A stretch of 64,000 bases of DNA from Cytophagales bacterium (GCA_017303805.1 JAFLBQ010000005.1:1-64000); one strand, 5' to 3'; positions 53,751 through 63,786 are shown, counted from the first letter of the stretch. A program made the numbers and translations. Notes: a model not told the origin generated them from the sequence alone.

Positions 53751-53840
53751 AACGTATTTCTTTGTAAAAAAATTGTGGTCGCCTTAAACTTTAGGCCTCT
53801 GATTTGCATCTAAAAGGCACAAACTTGCGTAAAACCGCTT

Positions 53841-54197
53841 ATGAACCTGAGACGAACAATAATGCTGGTAACTTTTTTTGCGATGGCGCACATGGGCTTT
53901 GCTCAGTTGCATCGCGAGGAAATGGCTGGCTTTGGTTCCGATCCTATCAAATCGCTTCAGGTATATCCCAATCCGGCTGTTGAATTTGTAAGCCTCAAGT
54001 TTGAAACTCCACACGCTAAGTTGGTAAAACTTTCGGTGCATAATATTTTAGGCACTACCGTAGAAGTTGAAACCGAAGTACTTGATGAACATGAGATCCG
54101 GTTACGGGTTAAAGACCTGGCAAACGGGTATTATTTCATTTCTGTGCGCGATGATCGCACCAATTTGAAAGGAACCTTTAAGTTCCTGAAAAAATAG
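53841..54197 (+). CDS. stand-alone T9SS C-terminal-domain protein
   Basis: 118 aa. Signal peptide TIMLVTFFAMAHMGFAQ, a ~17-residue spacer, then a complete type A T9SS sorting domain (about 41-118): LQVYPNPAVEFVSLKF, VKLSVHNILGTTVEVET, LRVKDLANGYYFISVRDDR, ending GTFKFLKK. Normally this ~75-residue domain sits at the end of large cargo proteins; here it is nearly the whole mature protein. It may be a short surface protein, an adaptor, or the remnant of a lost cargo gene. No frame continuation into a cargo is seen upstream. Confidence 0.82.
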   Translation: MNLRRTIMLVTFFAMAHMGFAQLHREEMAGFGSDPIKSLQVYPNPAVEFVSLKFETPHAKLVKLSVHNILGTTVEVETEVLDEHEIRLRVKDLANGYYFISVRDDRTNLKGTFKFLKK

Positions 54198-54249
54198 TCC
54201 CTACCATTAATCACTTCCATTTTCTATTTTTCGGTTTCAGACCGAACCG

Positions 54250-55698
54250 TTGCAGTTTGTAATTGCCATTGATATTGGAACAACCAGCACCAAAGTGCTT
54301 GCCGTGCAGCCCGATATGATCGTGCGTGCCCAACACCAGGTGTATTACCCAACGCATTTTCCGCAACCCGGTTATGCCGAGCAAGATGCAGTTGAAATCT
54401 TACAAGCTGTGCTAACTGGTGTTGAAACCGTGGTTAATCGATTGCCACCAACCCCACTTACCGTGGTGTTAAGCAGTGCCATGCATAGTTTACTGGCAGT
54501 AGATAAAGAAGGCCAGGCCCTTAGCGGGATTATCACCTGGGCCGATACGCGCAGCACACAACAGGCAAGAGAACTTCAGGAGCGCGGGTTGGCAGAAGAG
54601 TTGCACCGGCAAACGGGCACACCCATTCACCCCATGTCGCCTTTGTGCAAGCTCATGTGGTTGCGGCAGCACCAACCGGCATTGTTTGCACAGGCGTTTA
54701 AGTTTATTTCCATCAAAGAGTTTATTGTATTTCACCTTACGGGAAAATTTTGCGTGGACTATTCCATTGCTTCGGCCACCGGCTTGTTCGATATCCATAA
54801 GTTGCAATGGCATTCGGAGGCACTGAACCAGGCAGGGATTTCAACCGAACAACTTTCCGATCCGGTACCCATAACGCATAGAGTTCCCGTTGTGCATTCG
54901 GCTTTTCTGCGTTCCACACAACTCATTTTAGGAGCAAGCGATGGCTGCCTGGCCCAATGGGGTAGCAATGCCCTCGCACCTGGTAAAATGACTATTACCG
55001 TAGGCACCAGCGGTGCAGTACGAAGAATGGCCACGCGTGCGGTGTTCGATGCGCAGGGCCGGTTGTTCAATTATATTTTGAATGATGATGTAACGATAAC
55101 CGGTGGAGCTACCAATAACGGTACGGCCGTGTTGGATTGGTTTGCACGAGAATTGGCCGATACGAGCACACCGGTTTCGGATTGGATGGAGCAGGTGGTG
55201 AAGGTTCCGGCTGGTAGCGAAGGCCTGCTTGCATTGCCATTTCTGCAAGGTGAGCGGGCGCCCTTTTATAACCCCGATGCACGGGGAGTATTTTTTAATG
55301 TGGCGATGCACCACACACGGTTGCATTTTGCTAAAGCGTTGTTGGAGTCAATCTGTTATGAATTAAAATGGATTGCAGAAAGCGTGGAAGACGTGTGTGG
55401 GCCATCCGAAACCATTTTAGTGAGTGGTGGCATTACGCACTTTCCATCCTGGGTGCAACTATTGGCCGATGTAGTAAATCGTTCTGTTATCGTTTCATCG
55501 CAACACGATGCTTCGGCATTGGGTGCTGCCCGGCTGGCGTTTCAGGTGCTTCGGGTTTCGGTAACCGCTGCTGAAGAGCAAGAAAAAATATTCCGGCCGC
55601 AAGCCATCAATGCTGAAGTTTATCAGCACGGCTTCCAACATTTTAAAAGGCTATATACTGCAGTAGCGCCCTATTTTTCTGATTCAAAAAGAGGCTAA
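54250..55698 (+). CDS. gntK: FGGY-family carbohydrate kinase, probably gluconate kinase
   Basis: 482 aa from a TTG start (TTG CAG TTT GTA), the only start that keeps the phosphate-1 motif IAIDIGTTSTKVLAV. The FGGY fold continues with ITWADTRSTQQARELQ, PMSPLCKLMWLRQ and the hinge IKEFIVFHLTGKFCVDYSIA. The adenosine motif VSGGITHFPSWVQLLADV is also present. FGGY members phosphorylate gluconate, xylulose or glycerol. Gluconate is favoured because 6-phosphogluconate dehydrogenase follows. A 6-bp stem (TTCGGT / ACCGAA) lies just before the start. Confidence 0.82.
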   Translation: MQFVIAIDIGTTSTKVLAVQPDMIVRAQHQVYYPTHFPQPGYAEQDAVEILQAVLTGVETVVNRLPPTPLTVVLSSAMHSLLAVDKEGQALSGIITWADTRSTQQARELQERGLAEELHRQTGTPIHPMSPLCKLMWLRQHQPALFAQAFKFISIKEFIVFHLTGKFCVDYSIASATGLFDIHKLQWHSEALNQAGISTEQLSDPVPITHRVPVVHSAFLRSTQLILGASDGCLAQWGSNALAPGKMTITVGTSGAVRRMATRAVFDAQGRLFNYILNDDVTITGGATNNGTAVLDWFARELADTSTPVSDWMEQVVKVPAGSEGLLALPFLQGERAPFYNPDARGVFFNVAMHHTRLHFAKALLESICYELKWIAESVEDVCGPSETILVSGGITHFPSWVQLLADVVNRSVIVSSQHDASALGAARLAFQVLRVSVTAAEEQEKIFRPQAINAEVYQHGFQHFKRLYTAVAPYFSDSKRG

Positions 55699-55836
55699 TC
55701 GGGCTTAATCAAACGTTTGCAGAGCTATAAATTCTCAAATCCATTAAAACCGGGTTTCGGTTATGTGCCTATATCGTTTACTTTGCTTCATAGCGATGTA
55801 CTGGCAGTAAAGTTTCTAATCAAATCATTACAGGGA

Positions 55837-56733
55837 ATGCAAATAGGATTAATTGGTTTGGGCAAGATGGGTTATAACCTGGCCCTTAATTTCAAAAGCA
55901 AGGGGCACTCAGTTGTTGCTTTTGATGTAAATAAGGCTGCTATGGAAAAGATAGCACAGGAAGGCATTACCACAGCTCCGGCAATTGGCGATCTGGCACT
56001 GGCCTTACAGGGTAGAAAGGTAATCTGGATAATGGTGCCGGCCGGCAACGTGGTAGATGTAGTGCTCAGCAACCTGAAGTATCACCTGGCACCTGATGAC
56101 ATTGTGATTGATGGCGGCAACTCGCATTTTAAAGATACCCTTGCCCGGGCCCGCGATCTGGAAAAGCTGGGCATTCATTATTTGGATTGCGGTACAAGCG
56201 GTGGAGTTACCGGTGCACTGCAAGGGGTGTGCACCATGATTGGTGGCCGCAGAGATGTTTTTGATTATTGCGAACAACTCTTTAAATCTATTTCTGTTAC
56301 AAATGGTTATTTGTACTGCGGCAAAAGCGGTAGTGGTCATTTTACAAAAATGGTACACAACGGCATAGAGTACGGAATGATGCAGGCCATAGCAGAAGGT
56401 ATGGAGGTGTTGCACAGGCAAGACCCCGACATAGACCTGGCCGCAGTAGCCAACGTGTGGAATCACGGGTCGGTGGTGCGCAGTTGGCTGATGGAACTTA
56501 CCCAACGAGCGCTGGAGAAGGATAAAAATCTCGAATCGATAAAAGGAGTAATGCACTCATCAGGCGAAGGCAAGTGGACCGTGGAGACCGCATTGGAAAT
56601 GGGTGTGCCTACACCGGTAATTACTATGTCGCTGTTAATGCGCTATCGTTCGCAAGTGGAAGATACTTTCTCTGGAAAAATTGTGGCCGCCTTGCGAAAT
56701 GAGTTTGGTGGGCACGCAGTAGAGAAGAAGTAA
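55837..56733 (+). CDS. gnd: 6-phosphogluconate dehydrogenase, short decarboxylating type
   Basis: 298 aa from the ATG at 55837, which puts the Rossmann motif at the N-terminus (IGLIGLGKMGYNLALNFK); a start at 55717 would add a 40-residue unconserved head. DGGNSHFKDT and YLDCGTSGGVTGALQG are the 6PG-binding motifs, with GSGHFTKMVHNGIEYGMMQA carrying the catalytic lysine. At ~300 aa it is the short, NAD-preferring GndA class. It probably works with the preceding kinase to send gluconate into the pentose phosphate pathway. Confidence 0.92.
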   Translation: MQIGLIGLGKMGYNLALNFKSKGHSVVAFDVNKAAMEKIAQEGITTAPAIGDLALALQGRKVIWIMVPAGNVVDVVLSNLKYHLAPDDIVIDGGNSHFKDTLARARDLEKLGIHYLDCGTSGGVTGALQGVCTMIGGRRDVFDYCEQLFKSISVTNGYLYCGKSGSGHFTKMVHNGIEYGMMQAIAEGMEVLHRQDPDIDLAAVANVWNHGSVVRSWLMELTQRALEKDKNLESIKGVMHSSGEGKWTVETALEMGVPTPVITMSLLMRYRSQVEDTFSGKIVAALRNEFGGHAVEKK

Positions 56734-56837
56734 GCGAAATAGGTGGTGCTTACAAGGAAGCCCTATTGAAAGATTTGTTTTGAAACCGGCACAGAGCTTT
56801 GGGGTTTAAGTAAAAAAAGAGATCCCTCGCGCAATCA

Positions 56838-58043
56838 CTAAAAGGTTAGCTGTACCGTAACCATTTCACTTTTGCGCTTCAACTTTACAGGCACGGTCTG
56901 GCCTTTTTCAAATTTGCCCAGGGCACCCATGTAATCGTTAATGTCTTTAATTTCATAGTCGCCAATCTGAATAATTACATCTCCGGTTACTATGCCGGCA
57001 AGTTGGGCCGGGCGGCCTTCGGTTACTCCATCTACTAACAGGCCGGGTTGATCGGACGTATAGCTTGGCATTACACCCAAAGTAACTTTAAAAGAAGTTC
57101 GTGCAGTCATCGTTTTTTGTTTGGTGGTAAGAAAATCAAGTTTAGGTTGCGAATCCAGGTTTTCAATTACAGCAATAATCAAATCGAGTACCTCTTTCTC
57201 TCCGGCAAAGTTTATTTTGTCCGTATCATCTGTCGGTTTGTGGTAGTCGCTGTGCGACCCGGTAAAAAAATGCAGGGCCGGAATATTCTTTAAGTAGAAT
57301 GAGGCGTGGTCTGACGGGCCCACACCGGAAGAATCAGTTTTAATTTTTAACGGAGTTGAGATACCTTTTAGCAACGGCTCCCACACCGGGCTGGTGCCGG
57401 TTCCGCTCACCGAAATGATTTTGCTTTCGGGCAACCGGCCAATCATGTCCATGTTAATCATGTAGGTTACCTGGCTTAGGTTAATTGTGGGGTGTTCGGT
57501 AAAGTATTTGGAGCCATACAATCCTAACTCTTCGCCACTAAAACAGATGAACAAAAAGTTACTTTTCTCTTTCACTTTGTTTTGCGCAAAGTAGCGAGCT
57601 AACTCCAGCACCCCCGCTACGCCCGAAGCATTGTCATCGGCACCGTTATGAATTTTTCCTTTCGGGTTCGCATCCAACGAACTTCCATTATCGCCCAACC
57701 CAAGATGATCGTAATGCGCGCCAATAATTATGGTTTTATCGGCCTGGTTATCGAGGTAGGCAATGGCATTGTGGGCACGACCTTCTTCGCCCGTGCCGTG
57801 TACTCCGGCCTTAAATGGAAAAGGCTGTTGAAATTCCTGCTCGCCTTTCGGGATAAGTTTTAATGCTTTGAATTCTTTTTCGATGTAGCGTAGTGCTTTG
57901 CGTTCGCCTTCCGAGCCGGAAAACCGGCCCTGCATGTCATCGGCAGCAAGCACGGAAACATGGGCTTTTATTTTTTTTGCATCAACTTTTTGGGCAAAGG
58001 TTCCGGCAACGGGAATAAGTAAGGCAACAACAAACAGGCGCAT
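56838..58043 (-). CDS. exported M28-family aminopeptidase with PDZ domain
   Basis: 401 aa from the ATG at 58043 (signal MRLFVVALLIPVAGTFAQ); a start at 58187 would put 48 unconserved residues before it. Zinc ligands and active site are visible: GAHYDHLGLGDNG, NGADDNASGVAG, CFSGEELGLYGS, NMDMIGR and GSHSDYHKPTD. A PDZ domain ends the protein (about 315-401). It is a secreted di-zinc aminopeptidase. Converges with gnd, no terminator seen in the 104-bp gap. Confidence 0.92.
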   Translation of the reverse strand: MRLFVVALLIPVAGTFAQKVDAKKIKAHVSVLAADDMQGRFSGSEGERKALRYIEKEFKALKLIPKGEQEFQQPFPFKAGVHGTGEEGRAHNAIAYLDNQADKTIIIGAHYDHLGLGDNGSSLDANPKGKIHNGADDNASGVAGVLELARYFAQNKVKEKSNFLFICFSGEELGLYGSKYFTEHPTINLSQVTYMINMDMIGRLPESKIISVSGTGTSPVWEPLLKGISTPLKIKTDSSGVGPSDHASFYLKNIPALHFFTGSHSDYHKPTDDTDKINFAGEKEVLDLIIAVIENLDSQPKLDFLTTKQKTMTARTSFKVTLGVMPSYTSDQPGLLVDGVTEGRPAQLAGIVTGDVIIQIGDYEIKDINDYMGALGKFEKGQTVPVKLKRKSEMVTVQLTF

Positions 58044-58277
58044 GAGATCTTTTTTAGTGGCACAAAGTAACTTCCATTTCAATAACAAAATTACCTCTGG
58101 CAGGAGTTTTTTTAGGGTAATATCCGCAAAGCCCTTATTTTTGAATGGAATGATTTTATTAACATGAAATGAGCATAAACAAACCATACCCAGTAGGATG
58201 TTAATTTGGAAGCATCCCTACAAGGGTGGGCTTAGTTCAATGCGAATTCCATGTGACCGCAAAAAAATTATTGACAC
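58044..58277. other. intergenic between the divergent M28 and usp genes
   Basis: 234 bp, no gene. It contains scattered T runs but no Fnr box, no exact TAnnTTTG near either gene and no hairpin. Confidence 0.4.
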
Positions 58278-59111
58278 ATGAAACCTCCCAAACTTGTTCT
58301 GCTTACGGATTTTTCGCCCCTCTCGAAGGTGGCCATGTTGTATGCATTAAAAATGGCTGCCCCGCTGGGTGCCGATTTTACCATTCTCAACATTGTGCGC
58401 GTGGATGGTATCCCCAAGGCTAACCTAAAAACAAGGCAATTGGAAAAAACCATTAGCGAGATTGCGCAGGAAGAAGGTAATAACCTGGTGGCCGAGTTGC
58501 GAGCACAGGTTAAGGGGAACTACTCACTTGCTTTCAAACCTATTAAAGCCCGTACGGTAGCTGAAATGGTGCGTAAGTATGTTTCCAACAATCCTACCAA
58601 CATGGTGGTGATGGGGTTGCAGGGGGCTTCGGCTTTAAAGAAGGCCGGCCGGTTGGGTGGTACTACCGTTTCGGTAATTGACGAGTGCCCGGTGCCCGTG
58701 CTGGCTATTCCGGCTTTTGCCAGCTATACCAATATGAAAAATATTGTGTATGCCACCGACATGAAGAACATCAAGAAAGAACTTGACATCATTGTTGAGT
58801 TCGCGAAAATTTTTGGTTCGTTCGTTCACATGCTGCATGTAGCGCCTGCTATCGATAAAAAAATTGAAGCGGCCGGGTTAGCGGTGGATGAAATCGTGCA
58901 AAAATATGCTTACGATAAGGTAAAGTTTGAGTTGATTCTGGAAGATGATATTACCAAAGCCATTGGCGATTACATTCAAAAAGTAAAGGCCGATGTGTTA
59001 ACCACCTTTACACACAAGCTTAGCCTGGAAGAAAAAATCTTTGGAAAGAGTGTAACGCGTAAGCTGGCCTATCAGGGAACGATACCGTTGTTGGCCGTTA
59101 AGCGGAAATAA
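58278..59111 (+). CDS. universal stress protein (tandem)
   Basis: 277 aa with two UspA domains. The first half (KLVLLTDFSPLSKVAMLYAL) has the ATP-loop-like sequence VVMGLQGASALKKAGRLGGT; it lacks the exact GxxGx9G(S/T) spacing. The second half (NIVYATDMKNIKKELDII) ends TIPLLAVKRK and has no clear loop. A third Usp in this window, separate from the Fnr-controlled pair at 9-10.8 kb. No Fnr box was found in its 234-bp upstream region. Confidence 0.84.
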   Translation: MKPPKLVLLTDFSPLSKVAMLYALKMAAPLGADFTILNIVRVDGIPKANLKTRQLEKTISEIAQEEGNNLVAELRAQVKGNYSLAFKPIKARTVAEMVRKYVSNNPTNMVVMGLQGASALKKAGRLGGTTVSVIDECPVPVLAIPAFASYTNMKNIVYATDMKNIKKELDIIVEFAKIFGSFVHMLHVAPAIDKKIEAAGLAVDEIVQKYAYDKVKFELILEDDITKAIGDYIQKVKADVLTTFTHKLSLEEKIFGKSVTRKLAYQGTIPLLAVKRK

Positions 59112-59142
59112 AAGTTTCTTGCTGCGGATTTAAAACACACCA

Positions 59143-60579
59143 TTAAAACTCGGCATTACCCGGAAAACGCGGGTAAGGAATTACATCGCGAATGTTGGTC
59201 ATTCCCGTTACAAACAGTATAAGTCTTTCAAAGCCCAATCCAAAACCACTGTGTGGTGCCGAGCCAAACTTACGCAGGTCGAGATACCACCACAACTCTT
59301 TTTCGGGCAGGTTCATTTCTTGAATGCGGTGCACTAACCGATCGTAGCGTTCTTCGCGCTGCGAGCCACCAATAATTTCGCCAATACCCGGAAACAACAC
59401 ATCCATAGCGGCCACAGTTTTATTGTCTTCATTCTGGCGCATATAAAACGCTTTAATCTCCCGGGGGTAGTTGTAAAGAATTACCGGTTTCTTAAAGTGT
59501 TTTTCAACCAGGTAGCGTTCGTGTTCCGATTGCAAATCCACACCCCATTGGTCAATCAGGTATTGGAATTTTTTCTTCTTGTTCGGGTTGGAGTTCTTTA
59601 GAATCTCGATCGCTTCGGTATAACTAAGTTTTTGAAACTCGTTTTCGGTAACAAAGCGCAGGCGCTCCAGCAGGCCAAGTTCGCTGCGTTGGTCCTGGGG
59701 TTTTGTATTCTCTTCGTCCTGAGCGCGCTTGTGTAAAAATTCAAGATCGTCTTTGCAATTTTCCAAAGCGTACTTCACTAAGTACTGCAACAGGTCGGTG
59801 GCTAATTGCATGTTGTCGTGAATGTCGTAGAACGCCATTTCGGGTTCTATCATCCAAAACTCGGCTAAGTGCCGAGTGGTGTTAGAGTTTTCGGCTCTGA
59901 AGGTGGGGCCAAAGGTATAGATTTCGCTTAGGGCAAGCGCATAGGTTTCGCCTTCCAACTGGCCCGAAACGGTAAGGTTGGTTTCTCTTCCAAAAAAATC
60001 TTCATGGTGATTAATGTGGCCGTGCTCATCGCGTGGTGGGTTGTTGGCATCCAGCGTTGTAACCCGAAACATGGCGCCTGCACCTTCTGCATCCGAACCG
60101 GTAATAACAGGGGTGTGGATGTAAAAGAATCCGCGATCGTTAAAAAATTTATGAATCGCGAAAGCCATAGCATGGCGCACCCGCATTACAGCGCCAAAGG
60201 TATTGGTGCGCGCACGCAAGTGGGCAATCTCGCGCAGGTACTCCAGGCTGGGGCGGTTTTTAAGTTGAAGCGGGTAAGCTTCGGCATCGCAATCGCCCAA
60301 AATGATAAGTTCAGTTACTTTTAATTCTACCGCCTGGCCCTTTCCCAAAGAAGCTACCAATTGGCCCGTTACCGAAATGCATGCCCCCGTGGTAATGCGT
60401 TTCAGGAGTGTTTCATCCAATTGATTAAGTTCAACAACTGCTTGCAGGTTTTGAATGGTGCTGCCATCGTTTATAGAAATAAACTGGTTGTTGCGAAAGG
60501 TACGTACCCAGCCCTCGGCTTTTACCACTTGTCCGGCCGGTTGCGAACCCAGCAATGCGTTGATCTTTGTGCGTTTCAT
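59143..60579 (-). CDS. asnS: asparaginyl-tRNA synthetase
   Basis: 478 aa. N-terminal OB-fold ([20 protein letters not shown]) and a class IIb catalytic domain with motif 2 [20 protein letters not shown] and motif 3 [15 protein letters not shown]. The presence of a separate AspRS cannot be judged here. Charges tRNA-Asn directly. Confidence 0.97.
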   Translation of the reverse strand: MKRTKINALLGSQPAGQVVKAEGWVRTFRNNQFISINDGSTIQNLQAVVELNQLDETLLKRITTGACISVTGQLVASLGKGQAVELKVTELIILGDCDAEAYPLQLKNRPSLEYLREIAHLRARTNTFGAVMRVRHAMAFAIHKFFNDRGFFYIHTPVITGSDAEGAGAMFRVTTLDANNPPRDEHGHINHHEDFFGRETNLTVSGQLEGETYALALSEIYTFGPTFRAENSNTTRHLAEFWMIEPEMAFYDIHDNMQLATDLLQYLVKYALENCKDDLEFLHKRAQDEENTKPQDQRSELGLLERLRFVTENEFQKLSYTEAIEILKNSNPNKKKKFQYLIDQWGVDLQSEHERYLVEKHFKKPVILYNYPREIKAFYMRQNEDNKTVAAMDVLFPGIGEIIGGSQREERYDRLVHRIQEMNLPEKELWWYLDLRKFGSAPHSGFGLGFERLILFVTGMTNIRDVIPYPRFPGNAEF

Positions 60580-60707
60580 TGATTTATTTTCAGGCCTTCT
60601 CTAAAGGGTTCGCAAAAAACGGCATTTTGATTTTTTAATCAAAATTTAAACTGCGCAGTGCGGTTCAAATGCCGGGGCTCCTGCTTTTTATATGAGGGTT
60701 GAATTGG

Positions 60708-60715
60708 TAAATTTG
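60708..60715 (+). promoter_or_regulatory. -7 element of rpoN
   Basis: TAAATTTG matches TAnnTTTG exactly. A start around 60719-60720 would leave a ~11-nt leader before the ATG at 60731 and would exclude the earlier in-frame ATG at 60692. Confidence 0.45.
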
Positions 60716-60730
60716 ACCGTTTCAGAATTC

Positions 60731-62185
60731 ATGCAAAAGTTAAGTTTAAATCAGAGCCTGCAACAGAAACTGTCGCCCCAGCAAATACAGTTTATTAAAT
60801 TATTGCAGGTGCCCACAGCCGAGTTGGAAAGCCGTATTGAAGAAGAACTGGAGTTGAACCCGGTGCTGGAAGAAGGTAACGAGGAGCCCGAAGCGGAAGA
60901 ACGCACCGAAGAGCAGGAGACAACCGAACCCGAAACGGCCAGCGAGGAACTGGACATTAAAGACTACCTGCGCGATGATGACTACAACAGCTACAAGACT
61001 TATTCGGATGGCGATGGCGATGATGAGGACGACCGCGAGATGCCTATACCCATGGGAACTTCGCTGCACGAAACCCTGCTAACCCAACTGGGCTTTTTAG
61101 GTTTAGACGACCGGCAAACACTTATTGGCAAGCAACTCATTGGCAGCATTGAAGGCGATGGCTACATACGCAGGGAGTTGGAGTCCATCGTGAACGACCT
61201 GGCCTTTTCGCAAGGCATAGAAACCACCCTCAACGAAGTTGAAGGAATTTTAAAAAGAATTCAATCGTTCGATCCGGCCGGTATTGCCGCCCGCAACCTG
61301 CAGGAGTGTTTGCTGTTGCAATTAGACAGGATGGACGATGGCCAGGATGTGGACGTGATTGTGGGCAAGCGCATCATCTCAGAATGCTACGAAGAGTTTA
61401 CCAAAAAGCATTATCCTAAAATTTTAAAGAAGCTCGATCTGGACGATGAAGATTATATAAAAGATGCCATTGAGTTGATTGTACGCCTAAACCCCAAACC
61501 CGGGGGCGAGGTAAGCACCGGCATGGTAAAGAACCAGTATGTAATTCCGGATTTTATTCTTACTAATAATAATGGCAAACTGGAGTTGGCGCTTAATTCG
61601 CGCAACGCACCGGAACTACGCATCAGCCGGTCGTACACCGAAATGTTTAAAGCCTACGATAAAAGCGACAAGCGCGATAAAAAATTAAAAGAGGCAGTTT
61701 CGTTTGTGAAACAAAAACTGGATGCCGCCAAATGGTTTATCGATGCTATTAAGCAACGCCAGCATACCTTGTTGCGCACCATGCGCGCCATTCTGGAATT
61801 TCAATACGATTATTTTCTGGAAGGCGATGAGACCAAACTCAAGCCAATGATTTTAAAAGATATTGCCCAGATGATTAGCATGGATATCTCTACGGTAAGT
61901 AGGGTGGCAAGCAGTAAAACCATTCAAACCGATTTTGGAGTATTTCCGCTCAAGTATTTTTTCTCCGAAGGCATCAGCACCGACTCGGGCGAGGAGGTAA
62001 GTAGCCGCGAAGTAAAACAGATAATCAAAGATTTGATTGAAGCTGAAGATAAGAACAAACCTTTTTCAGATGATAAGTTGGAAGATTTGCTGAATCAAAA
62101 AGGCTACAACATTGCCAGGCGCACGGTAGCCAAATACCGCGAGCAGTTAAATATTCCTGTAGCCCGCTTAAGAAAAGAAATGTGA
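60731..62185 (+). CDS. rpoN: RNA polymerase sigma-54 factor
   Basis: 484 aa. The ATG at 60731 is chosen since it gives the usual N-terminus (MQKLSLNQSLQQKLSPQQIQ) of the glutamine-rich activator-interacting region. A strongly acidic region follows (about 45-85, Glu/Thr-rich), then the core-binding domain. The DNA-binding part ends in the RpoN box ARRTVAKYREQ. No sigma-54 activator gene is adjacent. Overlaps the PAP2-like gene by 4 bp (GTGA). Confidence 0.96.
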   Translation: MQKLSLNQSLQQKLSPQQIQFIKLLQVPTAELESRIEEELELNPVLEEGNEEPEAEERTEEQETTEPETASEELDIKDYLRDDDYNSYKTYSDGDGDDEDDREMPIPMGTSLHETLLTQLGFLGLDDRQTLIGKQLIGSIEGDGYIRRELESIVNDLAFSQGIETTLNEVEGILKRIQSFDPAGIAARNLQECLLLQLDRMDDGQDVDVIVGKRIISECYEEFTKKHYPKILKKLDLDDEDYIKDAIELIVRLNPKPGGEVSTGMVKNQYVIPDFILTNNNGKLELALNSRNAPELRISRSYTEMFKAYDKSDKRDKKLKEAVSFVKQKLDAAKWFIDAIKQRQHTLLRTMRAILEFQYDYFLEGDETKLKPMILKDIAQMISMDISTVSRVASSKTIQTDFGVFPLKYFFSEGISTDSGEEVSSREVKQIIKDLIEAEDKNKPFSDDKLEDLLNQKGYNIARRTVAKYREQLNIPVARLRKEM

Positions 62186-62796
62186 GAGTAGTTGCCCAGC
62201 TTGTTTCGGTTATTTTTCATCCGTTGTTGTTTACCACGTACCTCGTGTTGGGGCTTGGGTTGTACTTTCCTTCTTTCCTGGCTATAGCTCCGCAAAACCT
62301 GCGGGTAATGACGGCTTTCATTTTTTGTTTTACATTTTTGTTGCCCGTAGTAAACCTGATTATGTTTCGCATGTTCGGAACCATCAGTTCCTACACGCTG
62401 CACAGCCAATCCGAAAGAGTGATACCGTTTATTGCAATTGGGCTGATCTATGCAGTTACCGCATTTCTTTTTTTCTACAAACTTCCCTTTTCGCCCGCCT
62501 TTAGTTTTTTAATGTTGTTGGTGGCCATACTGGTAATAGCAGGCGTGGTGCTCAACTTCTTTTTAAAAGTAAGCATTCATGCACTGGCTGTAAGTGGCAG
62601 CGTGGGCATGTTGCTACCGCTTACCAAAGCAGTAGAAGAACCCCATCTTTTATGGTTTACAGCCGGGGCCATGGCTATTGCCGGGTTTGTAATGGCGGCA
62701 CGCCTCTACCTTAACGCACATACGCCCCGCGAAATCTGGACCGGCAGCGTAGTCGGTTTTTGCATCGGATTTTTCGGGGTAATCATTATTTTCTAA
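62182..62796 (+). CDS. PAP2-like membrane phosphatase
   Basis: 204 aa from a GTG start inside the rpoN stop. Five or six membrane helices. The phosphatase motifs of the PAP2 family are weakly present: KVSIHALAVSG in place of PSGH, and ARLYLNAHTPREIWTGSVVG resembling SRxxxxxHxxxD. The first motif lacks the usual proline-serine pair, so activity is uncertain. Possible role in lipid phosphate (undecaprenyl or phosphatidyl) metabolism. Confidence 0.65.
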   Translation: MRVVAQLVSVIFHPLLFTTYLVLGLGLYFPSFLAIAPQNLRVMTAFIFCFTFLLPVVNLIMFRMFGTISSYTLHSQSERVIPFIAIGLIYAVTAFLFFYKLPFSPAFSFLMLLVAILVIAGVVLNFFLKVSIHALAVSGSVGMLLPLTKAVEEPHLLWFTAGAMAIAGFVMAARLYLNAHTPREIWTGSVVGFCIGFFGVIIIF

Positions 62797-62815
62797 AACC
62801 TTAAACAAGCACCGT

Positions 62816-63598
62816 ATGGAATTCAAATACCTGTTATACGTTGTTGAAAATGGAGTGGCCACAATTACCCTTAACCGCCCCGAAGTGTACAACGCATTGA
62901 ACGATGAGATTACCTACGAACTGCAAGATGCATGGAAAGCGTGCGCAAAAGATACGCAGGTGCGGGTGGTAGTACTTACCGGGGCAGGCAAAGCCTTTTG
63001 CTCGGGGCAGGATTTAAAAGCTGCTGCAGGCACACAAAAGCGCTCGTTTATGGAGTCGTTGCACAAGCGGTACAACCCTATTGTGCAGGCAATGCGCGCC
63101 TTACCCAAACCAATAGTTGGCAGAATAAATGGCGTGGCAGCCGGTGCCGGTTGTTCGCTTGCATTGGCATGCGATATTCTGGTGGCTGCCGAAGAGGCAA
63201 GCTTAATAGAAGTGTTTATCAACATCGGCCTGGTGCCCGATTCAGGTTCAGCTTATTTCTTACCGCGGTTGGTGGGTACCGCTAAGGCGTTTGAATTATG
63301 TTCAACCGGAAGAAAAGTGCCGGCTGCTGAAGCATTGCAATTAGGATTGATAAATAAAGTTGCACCCCTTAACCAATTAGACGATGCCGTAAAAAGCTAC
63401 ACCGACTACTTTGCAACGGCACCCACGCAGGCAATTGGACTCATAAAGAAGATGCTTACAAAATCTACCCAGGCTACACTTAACGAAATGCTGGAGTACG
63501 AAGCCTACTGCCAGGAGATTGCCGGCTCCTCAGAAGATTACAAAGAGGGTGTAACTGCGTTTCTTGAAAAAAGAAAGGCGGAGTTTAAAGGGCGTTAG
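62816..63598 (+). CDS. enoyl-CoA hydratase/isomerase family protein
   Basis: 260 aa, crotonase fold. VATITLNRPEVYNALNDEIT starts the domain; the oxyanion-hole strand is GAGKAFCSGQDLKAA and the second is GRINGVAAGAGCSLALACDI. ASLIEVFINIGLVPDSGSAY follows, with Asp in place of the second catalytic glutamate of true hydratases. The FCSGQDL and VPDSGSAY pattern is close to PaaG/PaaB-type isomerases of the phenylacetate pathway, but no other paa genes are present. Substrate uncertain. Confidence 0.87.
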   Translation: MEFKYLLYVVENGVATITLNRPEVYNALNDEITYELQDAWKACAKDTQVRVVVLTGAGKAFCSGQDLKAAAGTQKRSFMESLHKRYNPIVQAMRALPKPIVGRINGVAAGAGCSLALACDILVAAEEASLIEVFINIGLVPDSGSAYFLPRLVGTAKAFELCSTGRKVPAAEALQLGLINKVAPLNQLDDAVKSYTDYFATAPTQAIGLIKKMLTKSTQATLNEMLEYEAYCQEIAGSSEDYKEGVTAFLEKRKAEFKGR

Positions 63599-63711
63599 CG
63601 TCCACTCCATATTTTGCAAAACTGATTTCGGTTGAATTCAAAATAAACTCCTAGCCTACTCTATCGCAACGGCCTGGTATTTTTTTAGCTCAGCTTATGA
63701 GTTTTGTATTA

Positions 63712-63776
63712 ATCCCGAAGGGATGAGAGTATTATAGAATCGTAAATTGTGTTGTAATTGTTAAACCCCGAAGGGG
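63712..63776. repeat. pair of CCCGAAGGG hairpins beside the transposase
   Basis: ATCCCGAAGGGAT (63712-63724) and ACCCCGAAGGGGT (63765-63776) are two short perfect stems ~40 bp apart, both preceded by A/T-rich sequence and followed by GA. They lie just beyond the 3' end of the transposase gene, as REP-like sites do for RAYT proteins. Confidence 0.6.
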
Positions 63777-63786
63777 TGAAACGTAT

